A stretch of 64,000 nucleotides of DNA from PALSA-350 sp963794165 (GCA_963794165.1 CAWCCT010000013.1:124001-188000); one strand, 5' to 3'. Numbered from the stretch's first letter, positions 32,331 to 41,397 are shown. Notes: a model not told the origin generated them from the sequence alone. Made by a program: numbers and translations.

Positions 32331-34964
32331 ATGAGCGAAGACAACATTTCCCATTACCGCGGCTTGGAGAAAATCGGCGGCGGCGGTATGGGTGTGGTCT
32401 ACAAAGCACAAGACACGATCCTTGGCCGATTTGTCGCGCTCAAGTTCCTGCCGGATCACTTTGCGAACGACAGCGCCGTGCTGGAGCGTTTCCGGCGCGA
32501 GGCGCGTGCAGCTTCCGCGCTGAACCATCCCAACATCTGCACCATCTACGAAATCGCCGAAGAAGGCAGCCGTACCTTCATTGCCATGGAGTTGCTGGAT
32601 GGCAAAACGCTGAAACAGTTGATTCAAGAAGGCCCGGTTCCCATCGATCGCGTCATCGAAATCGCGATCGACGTCACGGACGCTCTCGAAGCGGCGCATG
32701 AGAAGGGCATCATCCACCGCGACATTAAGCCGGCAAACATCTTCATTACCAAACGCGGCGGTGCCAAGGTACTGGATTTTGGTCTGGCAAAGATGGCGCC
32801 CGTCAAGGAACTCGCGGCCGCCGGGGAGGAGTCTTACCGGGAGCAACAGCAACTGACTGACGGTCTTGGGGCCGCATTGGGGACAGCGGCCTATATGTCA
32901 CCCGAGCAGGCGCTCGGTAGACAAATCGACACGCGCAGCGATCTCTTCTCTTTCGGCATCACGCTTTACGAGATGTGTACCGACCGCTCGCCATTCGCGG
33001 GAGAAACCACCGGAGAACTTCTGATCTCTATCGTGCAGCAAGTCCAGACCACTCCAGCGCAGCTGAATCCCGATGTTCCGGAGGGATTAGCGCAAATCAT
33101 CGACCGATGTCTTGAAAAAGACCGGGAGCAGCGCTACCGGCATGCGTGGGAGATCCAACTAGACTTGAAGAGACTGCAGCGCAACTCGGCGGAGGTCGGG
33201 ACATTAGAGGATGCTGTTCGTGGTAGAGGGACATTCTCGCCCACAGTCAGCCATCCCAAACCAGCTGGACCTCTGCAGCGGCGATGGGTCGTAACCTTTT
33301 CAGGGCTGCTTATCGTTGCCGCCGGGCTGCTTGCCTACTATTGGGTGCGACCGCTGCCCGTGCCGAAGGTCTCAAATTACGTCCAGCTCACCCACGACGG
33401 TCAGCCGAAGGCTCTGGTCGGTACCGATGGTTCTCGGCTCTATCTTGGTTTTGCGAGACCCAACACCTACAACATCGGCATCATGCAGATATCCGTCTCG
33501 GGAGGCGAGCCGGTCCGGATTCCGGCATCTTCCAACGCCATTCTCCCACTGAGCATCTCGCAGGATGGAGCCGAGCTTCTTGTCAAAGACAACCACGGTA
33601 CAGAGTTCAGGGGCGAGCTTTGGAGACTACCCATTCTAGGAGGATCACCCCGCCAATTGGGCGGTCTGGTTGGACAGGACGCGGCTTGGTCTCCCGATGG
33701 AAAGATGCTGGTTTACGCGGACGGAACCGACTTGTTGCTGGCCAGGAGCGATGGGACCGAATCCCGAAAGTTAATTTCGCTGACGGGCTGGGGCGGCTAT
33801 TCGACATGGTCACCCGCGGGAAACAAACTGAGGTTTACCGTGACCGATCCAAAGACCAATGCGCAATCACTCTGGGAAGTTTCGGCGCAGGGGACGGATC
33901 TTCACCCGTTGTTTCCCGGATGGCACGATCCACCAGAAGAGTGCTGCGGGAAATGGACGGCGGACGGAAAATACTTCATCTTTCAATCTGAGGGGCAGAT
34001 TTGGACCCTTCCCGAACAGGGAGCGTTTCTTCACCCACCCACGGGCAAGCCCATCCAGTTGACTTCGAGCCCACTTGCTTTGCTCACCCCGATTCCCAGC
34101 AAAGACGGCAAGAAACTCTTCGTGGTAGGCCGGAATTCCCGGGGTGAACTGGAGCGCGGCGATTCGAAGTCCGGCCAGTTCACCCCCTTTCTCTCGGGCA
34201 TCTCTGCCGAGGACCTCGCGTTTTCTCAAGACGGCCAGTGGGTGGCCTACGCCTCCTATCCCGAAGAAATCCTCTGGCGAAGCAAGCTGGACGGCAGCGA
34301 GAAGGTGCAGCTCAGCTCACCTCCGCTGGGGGCAGCGTCGCCGCGCTGGTCGCCCGACGGCAAACAGATTGCATTCGAGGACAACGGACCCGGCAGAAAA
34401 AGAAGGGTCTACGTGGTTTCAGCCGACGGCGGCGGCATCCAGCCACTGCTGCCCCAGGATTCCGAGCCTCAATGGGATCCGGACTGGTCGCCCGACGGAG
34501 GCAAGATTCTCGTCGGGGGCATACCGGCTGACACTCATTCAACCCTCCGAGTCCTGGATTTGCATACCCACAAGGTTTCCATGCTTCCCGGTTCCCGAGG
34601 CCTGTTCGGCGGCCGCTGGTCACCGGATGGCAAGTACATTGTGGCGTTACAGTGGGACTCGCTAAGCGTGCTGCTCTTCGACCTCCAGACGCAAAAGTGG
34701 TCTCGACTCGCGCAGGTACGAGCTGCATTCCTGGAGTGGTCAAGAGACGGACAGTATGTTTATTTCTTACGATGGCTGGACCATCGGGCTGCGATGAGAG
34801 TTCGCATCAGCGACCGCAAGGTGGAACAACTTATAGATCTGGCGGATATTACGTCTACCGGCAACGTCGGCCCGTGGCTTGGTCTCGCTCCGGACGATTC
34901 CCCGCTTTTACTCAAAGATACCGGGACCCAGGATATCTATGCCCTCGACTGGGAAGAGCCTTGA
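32331..34964 (+). CDS. Membrane Ser/Thr protein kinase with WD40-like (PD40/TolB) beta-propeller
   Basis: An 877-residue protein. The kinase domain, residues about 8-275, has the glycine loop IGGGGMGVVYKA, the ATP lysine in VALKFLP, the catalytic HRDIKPANIF at about 128-137 and DFGLAK at about 149. A single TM segment at about 318-340 (VVTFSGLLIVAAGLLAYYWV) leads to an exterior domain of repeated PD40 blades. These carry the recurring SPDGK signature (WSPDGKMLVYADG; WSPDGKQIAFEDN; WSPDGGKILVGG; WSPDGKYIVALQW). This kinase-propeller layout is abundant in Acidobacteria. The start is set at the ATG giving MSEDNISHYRGLEKIG, the usual position relative to the kinase. Upstream in-frame ATGs at 32253 and 32265 remain possible. 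The ligand is unknown. Confidence 0.93.
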   Translation: MSEDNISHYRGLEKIGGGGMGVVYKAQDTILGRFVALKFLPDHFANDSAVLERFRREARAASALNHPNICTIYEIAEEGSRTFIAMELLDGKTLKQLIQEGPVPIDRVIEIAIDVTDALEAAHEKGIIHRDIKPANIFITKRGGAKVLDFGLAKMAPVKELAAAGEESYREQQQLTDGLGAALGTAAYMSPEQALGRQIDTRSDLFSFGITLYEMCTDRSPFAGETTGELLISIVQQVQTTPAQLNPDVPEGLAQIIDRCLEKDREQRYRHAWEIQLDLKRLQRNSAEVGTLEDAVRGRGTFSPTVSHPKPAGPLQRRWVVTFSGLLIVAAGLLAYYWVRPLPVPKVSNYVQLTHDGQPKALVGTDGSRLYLGFARPNTYNIGIMQISVSGGEPVRIPASSNAILPLSISQDGAELLVKDNHGTEFRGELWRLPILGGSPRQLGGLVGQDAAWSPDGKMLVYADGTDLLLARSDGTESRKLISLTGWGGYSTWSPAGNKLRFTVTDPKTNAQSLWEVSAQGTDLHPLFPGWHDPPEECCGKWTADGKYFIFQSEGQIWTLPEQGAFLHPPTGKPIQLTSSPLALLTPIPSKDGKKLFVVGRNSRGELERGDSKSGQFTPFLSGISAEDLAFSQDGQWVAYASYPEEILWRSKLDGSEKVQLSSPPLGAASPRWSPDGKQIAFEDNGPGRKRRVYVVSADGGGIQPLLPQDSEPQWDPDWSPDGGKILVGGIPADTHSTLRVLDLHTHKVSMLPGSRGLFGGRWSPDGKYIVALQWDSLSVLLFDLQTQKWSRLAQVRAAFLEWSRDGQYVYFLRWLDHRAAMRVRISDRKVEQLIDLADITSTGNVGPWLGLAPDDSPLLLKDTGTQDIYALDWEEP

Positions 34965-35191
34965 CGGGCATGACCCACGACAAGTGGCAGGTGCGCGCCG
35001 GCCTGGCGCCTTCGTGCTGCCGCGCCCTTCGATCTGGACGTACCTCAGCCTACGCCGGCGCGCCCAGCGGCCTCTTAAAACCGATCCTGGCGCTATTTTT
35101 CCTCCCAAAACGACGAAAAACCCCCTCTGGGATGACCTGAAGGGGCTTTGGTATACGGGCGATGAGGAACTCTAAAAAGCGATCGCGGAGC

Positions 35192-35644
35192 TTAAGGATA
35201 AAGCCGGTGCGCAGGATCGAGCCAGATCACAAAAAACGTATCATCGATGACGGCACCATGAATTCGGTAATTTCTTCCGTTCGGATCGGAGACTGACGTC
35301 AGGTCTGTTTGCCAGAATTCCGCCCAGGCGAACTGTTCGTCGTCAGTTAGGCTAACAAACCCATCGGGCTCTGTTGTTGCAGACCACCATATTTTGTGCC
35401 TATGTTCATTATTGCGTTCATCACAGAAATCTTCGACTCGCCAATTGCTGAAGTCTCGTATTCGCGCCAAGAGTGTTCGGTAGAAGCTTTCAGTACATGC
35501 GGTGGGTAGGAACTTCGGGTGATCGAGCTGTAGGTGCCTAAAAGAGAATTTTAGATGCTCTGTTCTCGCCGGAATCTCGACTACGGGAACAGTGCGAGAA
35601 GAAAGGGGCGCTTCTTCTGTGCCCCCTTCAGGTTCAGCGGGCAT
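35192..35644 (-). CDS. Candidate toxin partner of the Panacea-domain protein
   Basis: A 150-residue protein with no recognised enzyme motif. The N-terminal 25 residues are low complexity. The rest contains FSFRHLQLDHPKF, a helical segment (FYRTLLARIRDFSNW), KIWWSATTEPDG and a C-terminal block YRIHGAVIDDTFFVIWLDPAHRLYP. Its start overlaps the upstream Panacea gene by 11 nt, so the two are co-translated. Panacea-domain antitoxins are known to neutralise many unrelated small toxins encoded beside them. A toxin role is inferred only from that context. Confidence 0.6.
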   Translation of the reverse strand: MPAEPEGGTEEAPLSSRTVPVVEIPARTEHLKFSFRHLQLDHPKFLPTACTESFYRTLLARIRDFSNWRVEDFCDERNNEHRHKIWWSATTEPDGFVSLTDDEQFAWAEFWQTDLTSVSDPNGRNYRIHGAVIDDTFFVIWLDPAHRLYP

Positions 35645-36089
35645 TCACCAACATAGAACCATAGTAAGACTTTAGTTTGGCTTTCGGGATCACTCGGTTG
35701 GAGGGTTCGTCAGGCTCCAAACCTAAGCGTGCTTCCATCCACGGGGCCTCACTGTGAGTGAGCTGCTCAAGCTGACCCGCGCTGAACCTGTCATATTGCG
35801 CGAGTACGGCTTTGATATGAGAAGTGACCCTGTCGTCCGTAATGGGATTGACCCCCAAAGGGATCGGTTCCCAACGTAGAGCCTTAAACCGACGAAACAC
35901 GCGAGGCACAACGGGGCCATGTACCCAAGCTTCAACGTCTTCTGCGAACAAAGGCTCATGGTCGAATGCCAGTTTCCAAGCTTGGACGTAGTACAGAAGC
36001 TTTTGCAGTTTAAGGTTCGTCAACTTCAAACCGCGGTCACCGCACAGTGCGATGATGCTGTCTGTGATTTCATCGACTGAATACATCAT
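35634..36089 (-). CDS. Panacea-domain (DUF4065, SocA-like) protein, putative antitoxin
   Basis: A 151-residue protein matching the Panacea/DUF4065 fold: LKLTNLKLQKLLYYVQAWKLAFDHEPLFAEDVEAWVHGPVVPRVFRRFK is diagnostic, followed by an all-helical C-terminus. Related proteins include the SocA proteolytic adaptor and promiscuous PanA antitoxins. AGGAGGTGATG lies directly upstream, a very strong ribosome binding site, as expected for an antitoxin made in excess. It is the first gene of the pair. Confidence 0.88.
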   Translation of the reverse strand: MMYSVDEITDSIIALCGDRGLKLTNLKLQKLLYYVQAWKLAFDHEPLFAEDVEAWVHGPVVPRVFRRFKALRWEPIPLGVNPITDDRVTSHIKAVLAQYDRFSAGQLEQLTHSEAPWMEARLGLEPDEPSNRVIPKAKLKSYYGSMLVNAR

Positions 36090-36637
36090 GCATCACCTCC
36101 TGTAAAAGCTATTTGGCGAGGAAGCGCATATCAAAAGCTTCCATCACTTCAGGTCGCACAAGACGCTGAGAGGGGCCACATTCTGTAGCGCGCGCTCGAG
36201 CCTGGCGTCGATGTTAGGTTTAGTGATCGTGGCTGACATGTCTTCGCCTTGTATTCTCATTATATCCCCAGGCTCTCCCAGGCTAGCCCAGGCTACCCGA
36301 GCACCCGCGGACATCACTGAAGTAACCCCTCAGCGGCCCCTGCCGCCGGCACCGGTTCAGGGAACGGAAGTGGTAGCTGAGCTTCGCACCCTGGGGAGCA
36401 GAAGGGCTCCGCGGCCCAGCCGTCGAAGTATCGGCCGCGAGCGCGGCGATGTCTCATCGCCATTACGAGGGTCGGCTCTTTCTCGCTCGAGGACTGGCAG
36501 TGACGAGCACAGGGTCCGGAAGCGTCGGCCGGGTTTGTGAGTCAGACGCTCGTGCCGTTGATTGTGATGGTTCATGGGGCCGCTTTGCACAACGGGAGGC
36601 AAAATAAGCCTCACAATCTGTGCAGGGGGTTTTGCTG
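36090..36637. other. Non-coding gap upstream of the Panacea pair
   Basis: No convincing gene is seen. The stretch includes the panacea promoter side and a tandem CCCAGGCT motif with a 10-nt period (36267, 36277, 36287). The rest shows no recognisable structure. Confidence 0.4.
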
Positions 36638-36907
36638 ATGAGTTACCACGAAACAATTTCAAACGGGTACGTCAATGAGTTATGCGAGAGCTACTTGACT
36701 CAAAGCGCGTGGGCCAACGCCGCCCAGGATGAGAAGGAAAAGGAACTTCGCAGGGTAGCCGACGCGAGACCCTACGCTGTCGCCATCGAGAGAGTCTCAT
36801 CGGAGTGGACGAGACCTGAGATTGAGCTTGAACTGTCCATCCGAGTCACGATGGGTAGCTTGATGAAGTTTGCGCCCGACGCTGTGCACTATACGGAAGG
36901 GTTTTGA
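36638..36907 (+). CDS. Hypothetical protein
   Basis: An 89-residue charged protein starting MSYHETISNGYVNEL, predicted helical then beta. GGGGG lies about 12 nt upstream. A start 6 codons earlier is open. No family recognised. First of a cluster of small orphan genes between the Panacea pair and DUF2252. Confidence 0.5.
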   Translation: MSYHETISNGYVNELCESYLTQSAWANAAQDEKEKELRRVADARPYAVAIERVSSEWTRPEIELELSIRVTMGSLMKFAPDAVHYTEGF

Positions 36908-36959
36908 TCGCACCCGGAATCGCCGGGCAGACTTCTCAACCGGAGTGTAGAGCATCGAA

Positions 36960-37181
36960 ATGGCCCACTGGTATTGGACGGCTAAATGCAAGACGCCGGA
37001 GTGCGGAGAGCAGCACAGGGTCTCCTACATCGGGGATTTTCCGTTCGGAGCACCCTTTGCGACTGCTCCACCCATAGGGGTGTCCGACCTACGTTGCGAA
37101 AGATGCGACAAGGTTCACGACTATCAATCTTCAGACGTTCACCTTTATCTAGGCAAAGCCCCGGGCGCAGGACGGATGTAG
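36960..37181 (+). CDS. Small zinc-ribbon-like hypothetical protein
   Basis: A 73-residue protein with two Cys pairs, CKTPEC and CERC, spaced as a possible zinc ribbon, and aromatic residues at the start (MAHWYWTAKC). It follows the previous small gene by 52 nt. Its 3' end overlaps a convergent small gene by 37 nt, so one of the two may be spurious. Confidence 0.45.
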   Translation: MAHWYWTAKCKTPECGEQHRVSYIGDFPFGAPFATAPPIGVSDLRCERCDKVHDYQSSDVHLYLGKAPGAGRM

Positions 37182-37438
37182 ATCGCTGTTCTGCGTGCAA
37201 GCATTTCCCCTAGTGTCATATCTATCCCTCGCTCCCCATCTATCCAGAGCTTGACGCCAGGTTCGATGAGGACGTCGGGGGTTTCGCACTCCTCCCATCC
37301 ACTAGGGGGAGTGATTGAATCTTGGGACGACGCTGCGAGCGTAGCTTCAAGACTTACGGCGGCTCCAGCTGTTGGGGCCTCAGATAGCTTTGCTGCGTCG
37401 ATTGGCCCAGGCAGGACTTCTCTTTTTAAGATGGTCAT
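37145..37438 (-). CDS. Hypothetical protein
   Basis: A 97-residue protein beginning MTILKREVLPGPIDAAKL, with a Ser/Thr/Ala-rich middle and a compact C-terminal half (VLIEPGVKLWIDGERGIDMTLGEMLARRTA). AAGGA lies 7 nt before the ATG, good support for translation. Convergent 37-nt overlap with the zinc-ribbon-like gene. No family recognised. Confidence 0.5.
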   Translation of the reverse strand: MTILKREVLPGPIDAAKLSEAPTAGAAVSLEATLAASSQDSITPPSGWEECETPDVLIEPGVKLWIDGERGIDMTLGEMLARRTAIYIRPAPGALPR

Positions 37439-37588
37439 GTTCATTCCTTATGATCCACGATGTGTTCGTTGAACGAGGCCCGCAGAGCGCGAACCTCCAC
37501 GCCCGCGATATATCGAAACAACTTAAGCTGGTCAGCGCGCGTCCCATGCATGGGTGTTCACACTCCTTTAACAATCGTCAGGCGGACC

Positions 37589-38713
37589 ATGAGGCACAAG
37601 CAAACCGGCCAAGAGCTATCAGCAAAAAGTGAAAAACAAACTTTCGACCGTGCAACCGCCAGTTACGAAGCCTGGATGCGCACTTGCACCGCCGTCGTCC
37701 CCTCCGACCTTCGATTGAAGCACGAGCAGATGAAAGAAAGCCCGTTCGTCTTTCTACGCGGTACTTTCTACCGCTGGGCGCAAATGTGGCCATCCGTCTG
37801 CGCCGATCTCTGCGATGCGCCCAAAGTGCTTGCGGTGGGCGATTTGCATGTCAACAGTTTCGGTACCTGGCGAGACGCGGAAGGCCGCCTTTGTTGGGGC
37901 GTGGATGACTTTGACGAGGCCTACCCTCTGGCCTACACCAACGACTTAGTGCGGTTGGCTGCCAGCCTGAAAATCGTCATTGAGGCCGAGAGTCTCTCAA
38001 TCAAATTCAAGGCTGGCTGCGAAGCCATGCTCGACGGATATCGGCAGTCGCTTACCACCGGGGGCCTTCCAATCGTATTGGCTGAGCGCGAACAAAAGCT
38101 GGGCAAGCTAGGAGTGGACAGCTTCAAACCGCCGCCAGACTTTTGGTCCAAGCTCGACCGGCTCCCGACAGCCCGGAGGCCCCTGGCGGCCAATGTGAAG
38201 CGTGCGCTGGAAAAAACGCTGCCCGATCCCCGGATGGAATATAAGGTAGTTCGCCGTCAAGCCGGCCTGGGCAGCCTCGGGCAAGAGCGTTTTGTCGCCA
38301 TTGGCACCTGGGAAGGCGGACTGATCGCGAGGGAAGCGAAGGCGATGCTGCCCTCAGCTTGCGTCTGGCTGGCAGGCGAACGGGGAAAAAACCAGTTGCT
38401 ATACGAGACCGCCATCCGCTCTGCAATCCGTTCTCGAGATCCCTTCCAGGTGATCGAAGGATCGTGGCTGATTCGTCGACTTTCGCCCGACTCGAATCCC
38501 ATCGACATCCAAACTGTAGCCGGGCATGCGGACGAACGCATGCTGCTGTATGCAATGGGTCAGGAAACGGCCAACGTCCATCTCGGCACCAAACGCCAGG
38601 TGGCCAACATAAAAAAGGACCTGCGGAAGCGAAAGCCGAAGTGGCTGCGGGAGGCAGCTGGGCGAATGGTCAACCTTGTTGAGAAGGATTGGAAGCGCTA
38701 CAGAAAATCCTAG
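37589..38713 (+). CDS. DUF2252 family protein
   Basis: A 374-residue protein with the DUF2252 pattern: FVFLRGTFYRWAQMW, VGDLHVNSFGTWRDAEGRLCWGVDDFDEAYPLAYTNDLVRLAASL and RQAGLGSLGQERFVAIG. The DLHVNSF and DFDE motifs are reminiscent of kinase-fold (aminoglycoside phosphotransferase-like) catalytic and metal-binding segments. Substrate and biological role are unknown. The start MRHKQTGQELS is chosen; the frame is open 43 codons further upstream. Confidence 0.88.
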   Translation: MRHKQTGQELSAKSEKQTFDRATASYEAWMRTCTAVVPSDLRLKHEQMKESPFVFLRGTFYRWAQMWPSVCADLCDAPKVLAVGDLHVNSFGTWRDAEGRLCWGVDDFDEAYPLAYTNDLVRLAASLKIVIEAESLSIKFKAGCEAMLDGYRQSLTTGGLPIVLAEREQKLGKLGVDSFKPPPDFWSKLDRLPTARRPLAANVKRALEKTLPDPRMEYKVVRRQAGLGSLGQERFVAIGTWEGGLIAREAKAMLPSACVWLAGERGKNQLLYETAIRSAIRSRDPFQVIEGSWLIRRLSPDSNPIDIQTVAGHADERMLLYAMGQETANVHLGTKRQVANIKKDLRKRKPKWLREAAGRMVNLVEKDWKRYRKS

Positions 38714-38969
38714 AAGCCGAAACAACCGTGTGTTAGGCATCGGAGTAATGCACCTTGAGATATGAAGGTCACATCTCCTCTGCACACAGTATCGCACCGC
38801 CATCGAGTTGATGGATCCTCAGGCCAACTCGCTCATTGAGCGGTTCAGCTCGACCCGTATTCTGTCACAATGCGAGCGGGCCGATGAACCGTTCCCGAAG
38901 ATCGTGGCAGCGTGCCCGAAGCGAGGCAACGTAGGGCGTATCTTTGTGGACAATTGTTTCTACTGGAGA

Positions 38970-39941
38970 ATGTCTCACGTGAGACAAAGAACGTTGCTGA
39001 GGTCGGGACTTGCCCTCCTCGCTCTGATTACGTTCGTCCTGATCATAGGCGCGATATATCAATTCACTGAGAGCCGGATAGATTTCGCAAAGCATCCCGC
39101 ACCTGGCAAACTCGTAGACGTCGGGGGCTACCGGCGACATCTTCTTTGCATGGGACAGGGTTCCCCAACCGTTATCTTCGAATCCGGAGTGGCGGACGAT
39201 TCGCTCACGTGGTCCGCGGTGCAGCCCACAATCGCAAAAACGACACGCGCTTGTAGCTATGACCGGGCTGGATACGGGTGGAGCGACCCCGGACCTGAAC
39301 CACGTGACGCCAAGACAAGCGCCAAAGAGTTGCATACCCTCCTGAAGAACGCGGACCTGAGTGGCCCCTTTATTCTCGTTGGACATTCTCTTGGTGGCCT
39401 CTATGCTCGAGAGTACGCCGCGCTCTATCGTAGCGAGATCAGCGCAATGGTTTTGGTCGATGCTTCCGCTCCATTTCAGTACGAGCGCATGGATCCGGCG
39501 ATCGCCCGAGGTAACGAAAGATTCCTTCGCAAGCTGGGCTACTTTGAGGACACCATGCCATTCGGTTGGCCCCGCCTCAGCGGCTGGTGCGATCACTGGC
39601 CGGCCGCCGAGCGGGACTTGCGGCGTACGACCGAATGCCGCCTCAGGCCATGGATAACACACCTTCAGGAGCTGAAGGCATTCGATCAGTCTTCGGCCGA
39701 GGTAATGCAATCAAGCTCCCTTGGAAATATGCCCCTGACTGTTCTGACCGAGGGTACTGCTACGACTAACGATCCGCCGAACTCATTTGGTGCACTGCAG
39801 AAGGAACTCGTGCATCTCTCTGCACATGGATCTCAGATATTTGTTGGCGGAGGGCACTCTATTCAGGTCGAACACCCTCAAGCTGTGATCGACGCGATCC
39901 TTGAGATCATTGGCGAAGTACGACGCTTGCCTCCGCAATGA
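38970..39941 (+). CDS. Membrane-anchored alpha/beta hydrolase
   Basis: A 323-residue protein. An N-terminal TM or uncleaved signal (LLRSGLALLALITFVLIIGAIYQF) is followed by an alpha/beta hydrolase fold. The nucleophile elbow is VGHSLGGLYAREYA (Ser near residue 139), with an earlier SYDRAGYGWSDPGP oxyanion region and a C-terminal His in GGGHSIQVEHPQ. GGAGA precedes the ATG. Substrate unknown; likely exterior-facing esterase. Confidence 0.88.
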   Translation: MSHVRQRTLLRSGLALLALITFVLIIGAIYQFTESRIDFAKHPAPGKLVDVGGYRRHLLCMGQGSPTVIFESGVADDSLTWSAVQPTIAKTTRACSYDRAGYGWSDPGPEPRDAKTSAKELHTLLKNADLSGPFILVGHSLGGLYAREYAALYRSEISAMVLVDASAPFQYERMDPAIARGNERFLRKLGYFEDTMPFGWPRLSGWCDHWPAAERDLRRTTECRLRPWITHLQELKAFDQSSAEVMQSSSLGNMPLTVLTEGTATTNDPPNSFGALQKELVHLSAHGSQIFVGGGHSIQVEHPQAVIDAILEIIGEVRRLPPQ

Positions 39942-40003
39942 GACTTTGCAGAGACGGTCAATGGAGGTTGGTATTGATAAGCTTTCCGGTATCAATCTCT
40001 GAC

Positions 40004-40189
40004 GGGCGCCCGATGAGCGGAGCGATAACTTAGCGACGGGCGCCGGAGAAGATAACTAGAGCCAGGTAATGGTCCGCTTCGTCGTCTTACTCGGCGCCGG
40101 GCACTCTGGGGGTGGGCGCCGAGTGGCCGTCGGGCGCCGAAAGGCCTCTTGAGCGTCCGGCGCCGGCACTGTCCGAAACTGCGGGCGCC
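40004..40189. repeat. Cluster of seven GGGCGCC/CGGCGCC motifs
   Basis: GGGCGCC occurs at 40004, 40038, 40114, 40132 and 40183, and CGGCGCC at 40092 and 40158, all in 186 nt. The first two sit in a 34-nt period that also repeats ACGGGCGCC. The 39942-40327 gap has no gene. Such a cluster just upstream of an AlpA-type gene could be regulator or recombinase binding sites or a packaging/replication signal. Confidence 0.6.
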
Positions 40190-40327
40190 CGCGCCAGTAT
40201 TGACGATTATCGTTTCTCGTCGAAAACACCAATAAGTGTCCTCACACGGGCGCGCTGCGGCGTTTTGAGAAATTCGATCCATATGTTTCACTCTGGGTTA
40301 GCAAATACTTTCCTGGAGAAATATGTT

Positions 40328-40591
40328 ATGTCCAAAACTGCCACTGTTCTCGATCTGCCACCTACCGGCTTCCTGCGCGCTTCCAGCTTGATTGGAAATC
40401 CGAAAAAAGGCATCCCTGGATTACTGCCAATCTCTCGCAGTAGCTTCTGGTGCGCTGTGCGGGAAAAGAGATTTCCGCCTGGCCTCCTGCTCTCTCCTAG
40501 GACGCGGGTGTGGCGAGTAGAAGAGGTTCGTTCCTGGATCGCCAATGTGGGCAGTTCCGCGCAGGTGGTTCATGAGAGTGAGGCACCGTGA
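40328..40591 (+). CDS. AlpA-like helix-turn-helix regulator/excisionase
   Basis: An 87-residue protein. The core GFLRASSLIGNPKKGIPGLLPISRSSFWCAVREKRFPPGLLLSPRTRVWRVEEVRSWIANV fits the AlpA/MerR-type winged HTH, with the usual R.W...E...W pattern. AlpA proteins switch on integrase or excision of prophages and satellites. The ATG at 40328 begins the conserved part. Its stop overlaps the next ATG as TGATG. First gene of the element operon. Confidence 0.85.
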   Translation: MSKTATVLDLPPTGFLRASSLIGNPKKGIPGLLPISRSSFWCAVREKRFPPGLLLSPRTRVWRVEEVRSWIANVGSSAQVVHESEAP

Positions 40592-40929
40592 TGTCCGGAA
40601 TGGCCCAAACACATAATTGCTCTGCACGATGCTGCAAATGCCGGATCAAATTCCCCGTGTGCCAGGGTGATCGCCATGTGCCGATGTTTCAGCGGCCGTG
40701 GAGGATGTGGTGCGCCGAGTGTTCTCAATCGCAAATGGAGCATTACCTCAATGGAGCTGGGTCATCCGCCCCGTGCCCACGATGCTGGGTAACGAGTGTT
40801 TGCGAAGGTACCGTATTGATCGACGATGGTCGGACAGTGCATTGCCGTCTGTGCGGGCATAGCTGGCCTGCGCTGGGACTGGCTAGTGCGAAGAGGGATA
40901 CCGCGGCGGCCAGGGTGGTGGCGCTGTGA
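40591..40929 (+). CDS. Cys-rich small protein of the element
   Basis: An 112-residue protein with five CxxC- or Cys-pair-type clusters (CCKCRIKFPVC, CAEC, CPRC and CRLC are prominent). It probably binds two or more zinc ions as ribbons. It overlaps both neighbours by TGATG-type junctions, so translation is coupled. No family recognised. A nucleic-acid-binding role is only inferred. Confidence 0.6.
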   Translation: MSGMAQTHNCSARCCKCRIKFPVCQGDRHVPMFQRPWRMWCAECSQSQMEHYLNGAGSSAPCPRCWVTSVCEGTVLIDDGRTVHCRLCGHSWPALGLASAKRDTAAARVVAL

Positions 40930-41141
40930 TGGCTCAGCGTAAGAAGGGCATTCCCATATTCCGCGCTGAGCAAGCAGGCTCGCAGTGGAAGGTCTGGTGT
41001 CCGTACTGCTCCAAGTACCACGTTCATGGTGCCGGCGAGGGCCATGTATGTGCACATTGCCCAGATGGGCCGCTTAGGGCGACGGGTTATTACCTACTGC
41101 CTCCGAAGGAGCGCGACAATGAGAGACCCGAGACGAGATAA
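40929..41141 (+). CDS. Small zinc-ribbon-like protein of the element
   Basis: A 70-residue basic protein, MAQRKKGIPIFRAEQAGSQW at the start, with CPYC and CAHC pairs separated by a His-rich loop (KYHVHGAGEGH), a likely zinc ribbon. Start overlaps the previous stop (TGATG). Its 3' end overlaps the next gene by 23 nt. Unknown function. Confidence 0.6.
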   Translation: MAQRKKGIPIFRAEQAGSQWKVWCPYCSKYHVHGAGEGHVCAHCPDGPLRATGYYLLPPKERDNERPETR

Positions 41142-41397
41142 CTTTATCGAGGCCTATTTGAATAAGGGCCATTACGTAGGTGACGCTGAGCGCCTAGGTG
41201 ATCAGAGATGGCGCGAGGATTTAGACGCCCGCTTTGTAGTGGATGGATGCACGGACTTCAAGACAGCTAAGGTAACCGTCATGCTATTAGAGGCTGCCCA
41301 GGCCCTGTGCTGCGGCGATCTTGGTAGAGATGAAGCAATCAGGTTGATTGAGATGGCCAGTAAGAGCCTTGAAGTAGCAGTAAAGCAAAAAGTTTAA
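41119..41397 (+). CDS. Hypothetical protein of the element
   Basis: A 92-residue soluble helical protein (MRDPRRDNFIEAYLNKGH at the N-terminus), with GAAGGAG 10 nt before the ATG. Helical C-terminal half AKVTVMLLEAAQALCCGDLG. No family recognised. It lies between the Cys-rich genes and the primase, 79 nt before it. Confidence 0.6.
   Translation: MRDPRRDNFIEAYLNKGHYVGDAERLGDQRWREDLDARFVVDGCTDFKTAKVTVMLLEAAQALCCGDLGRDEAIRLIEMASKSLEVAVKQKV

Noticed and set aside
36267..36294. CCCAGGCT tandem motif as an iteron
   Set aside because: Only three copies, in a gap not next to any replication gene; reported only as part of the gap.
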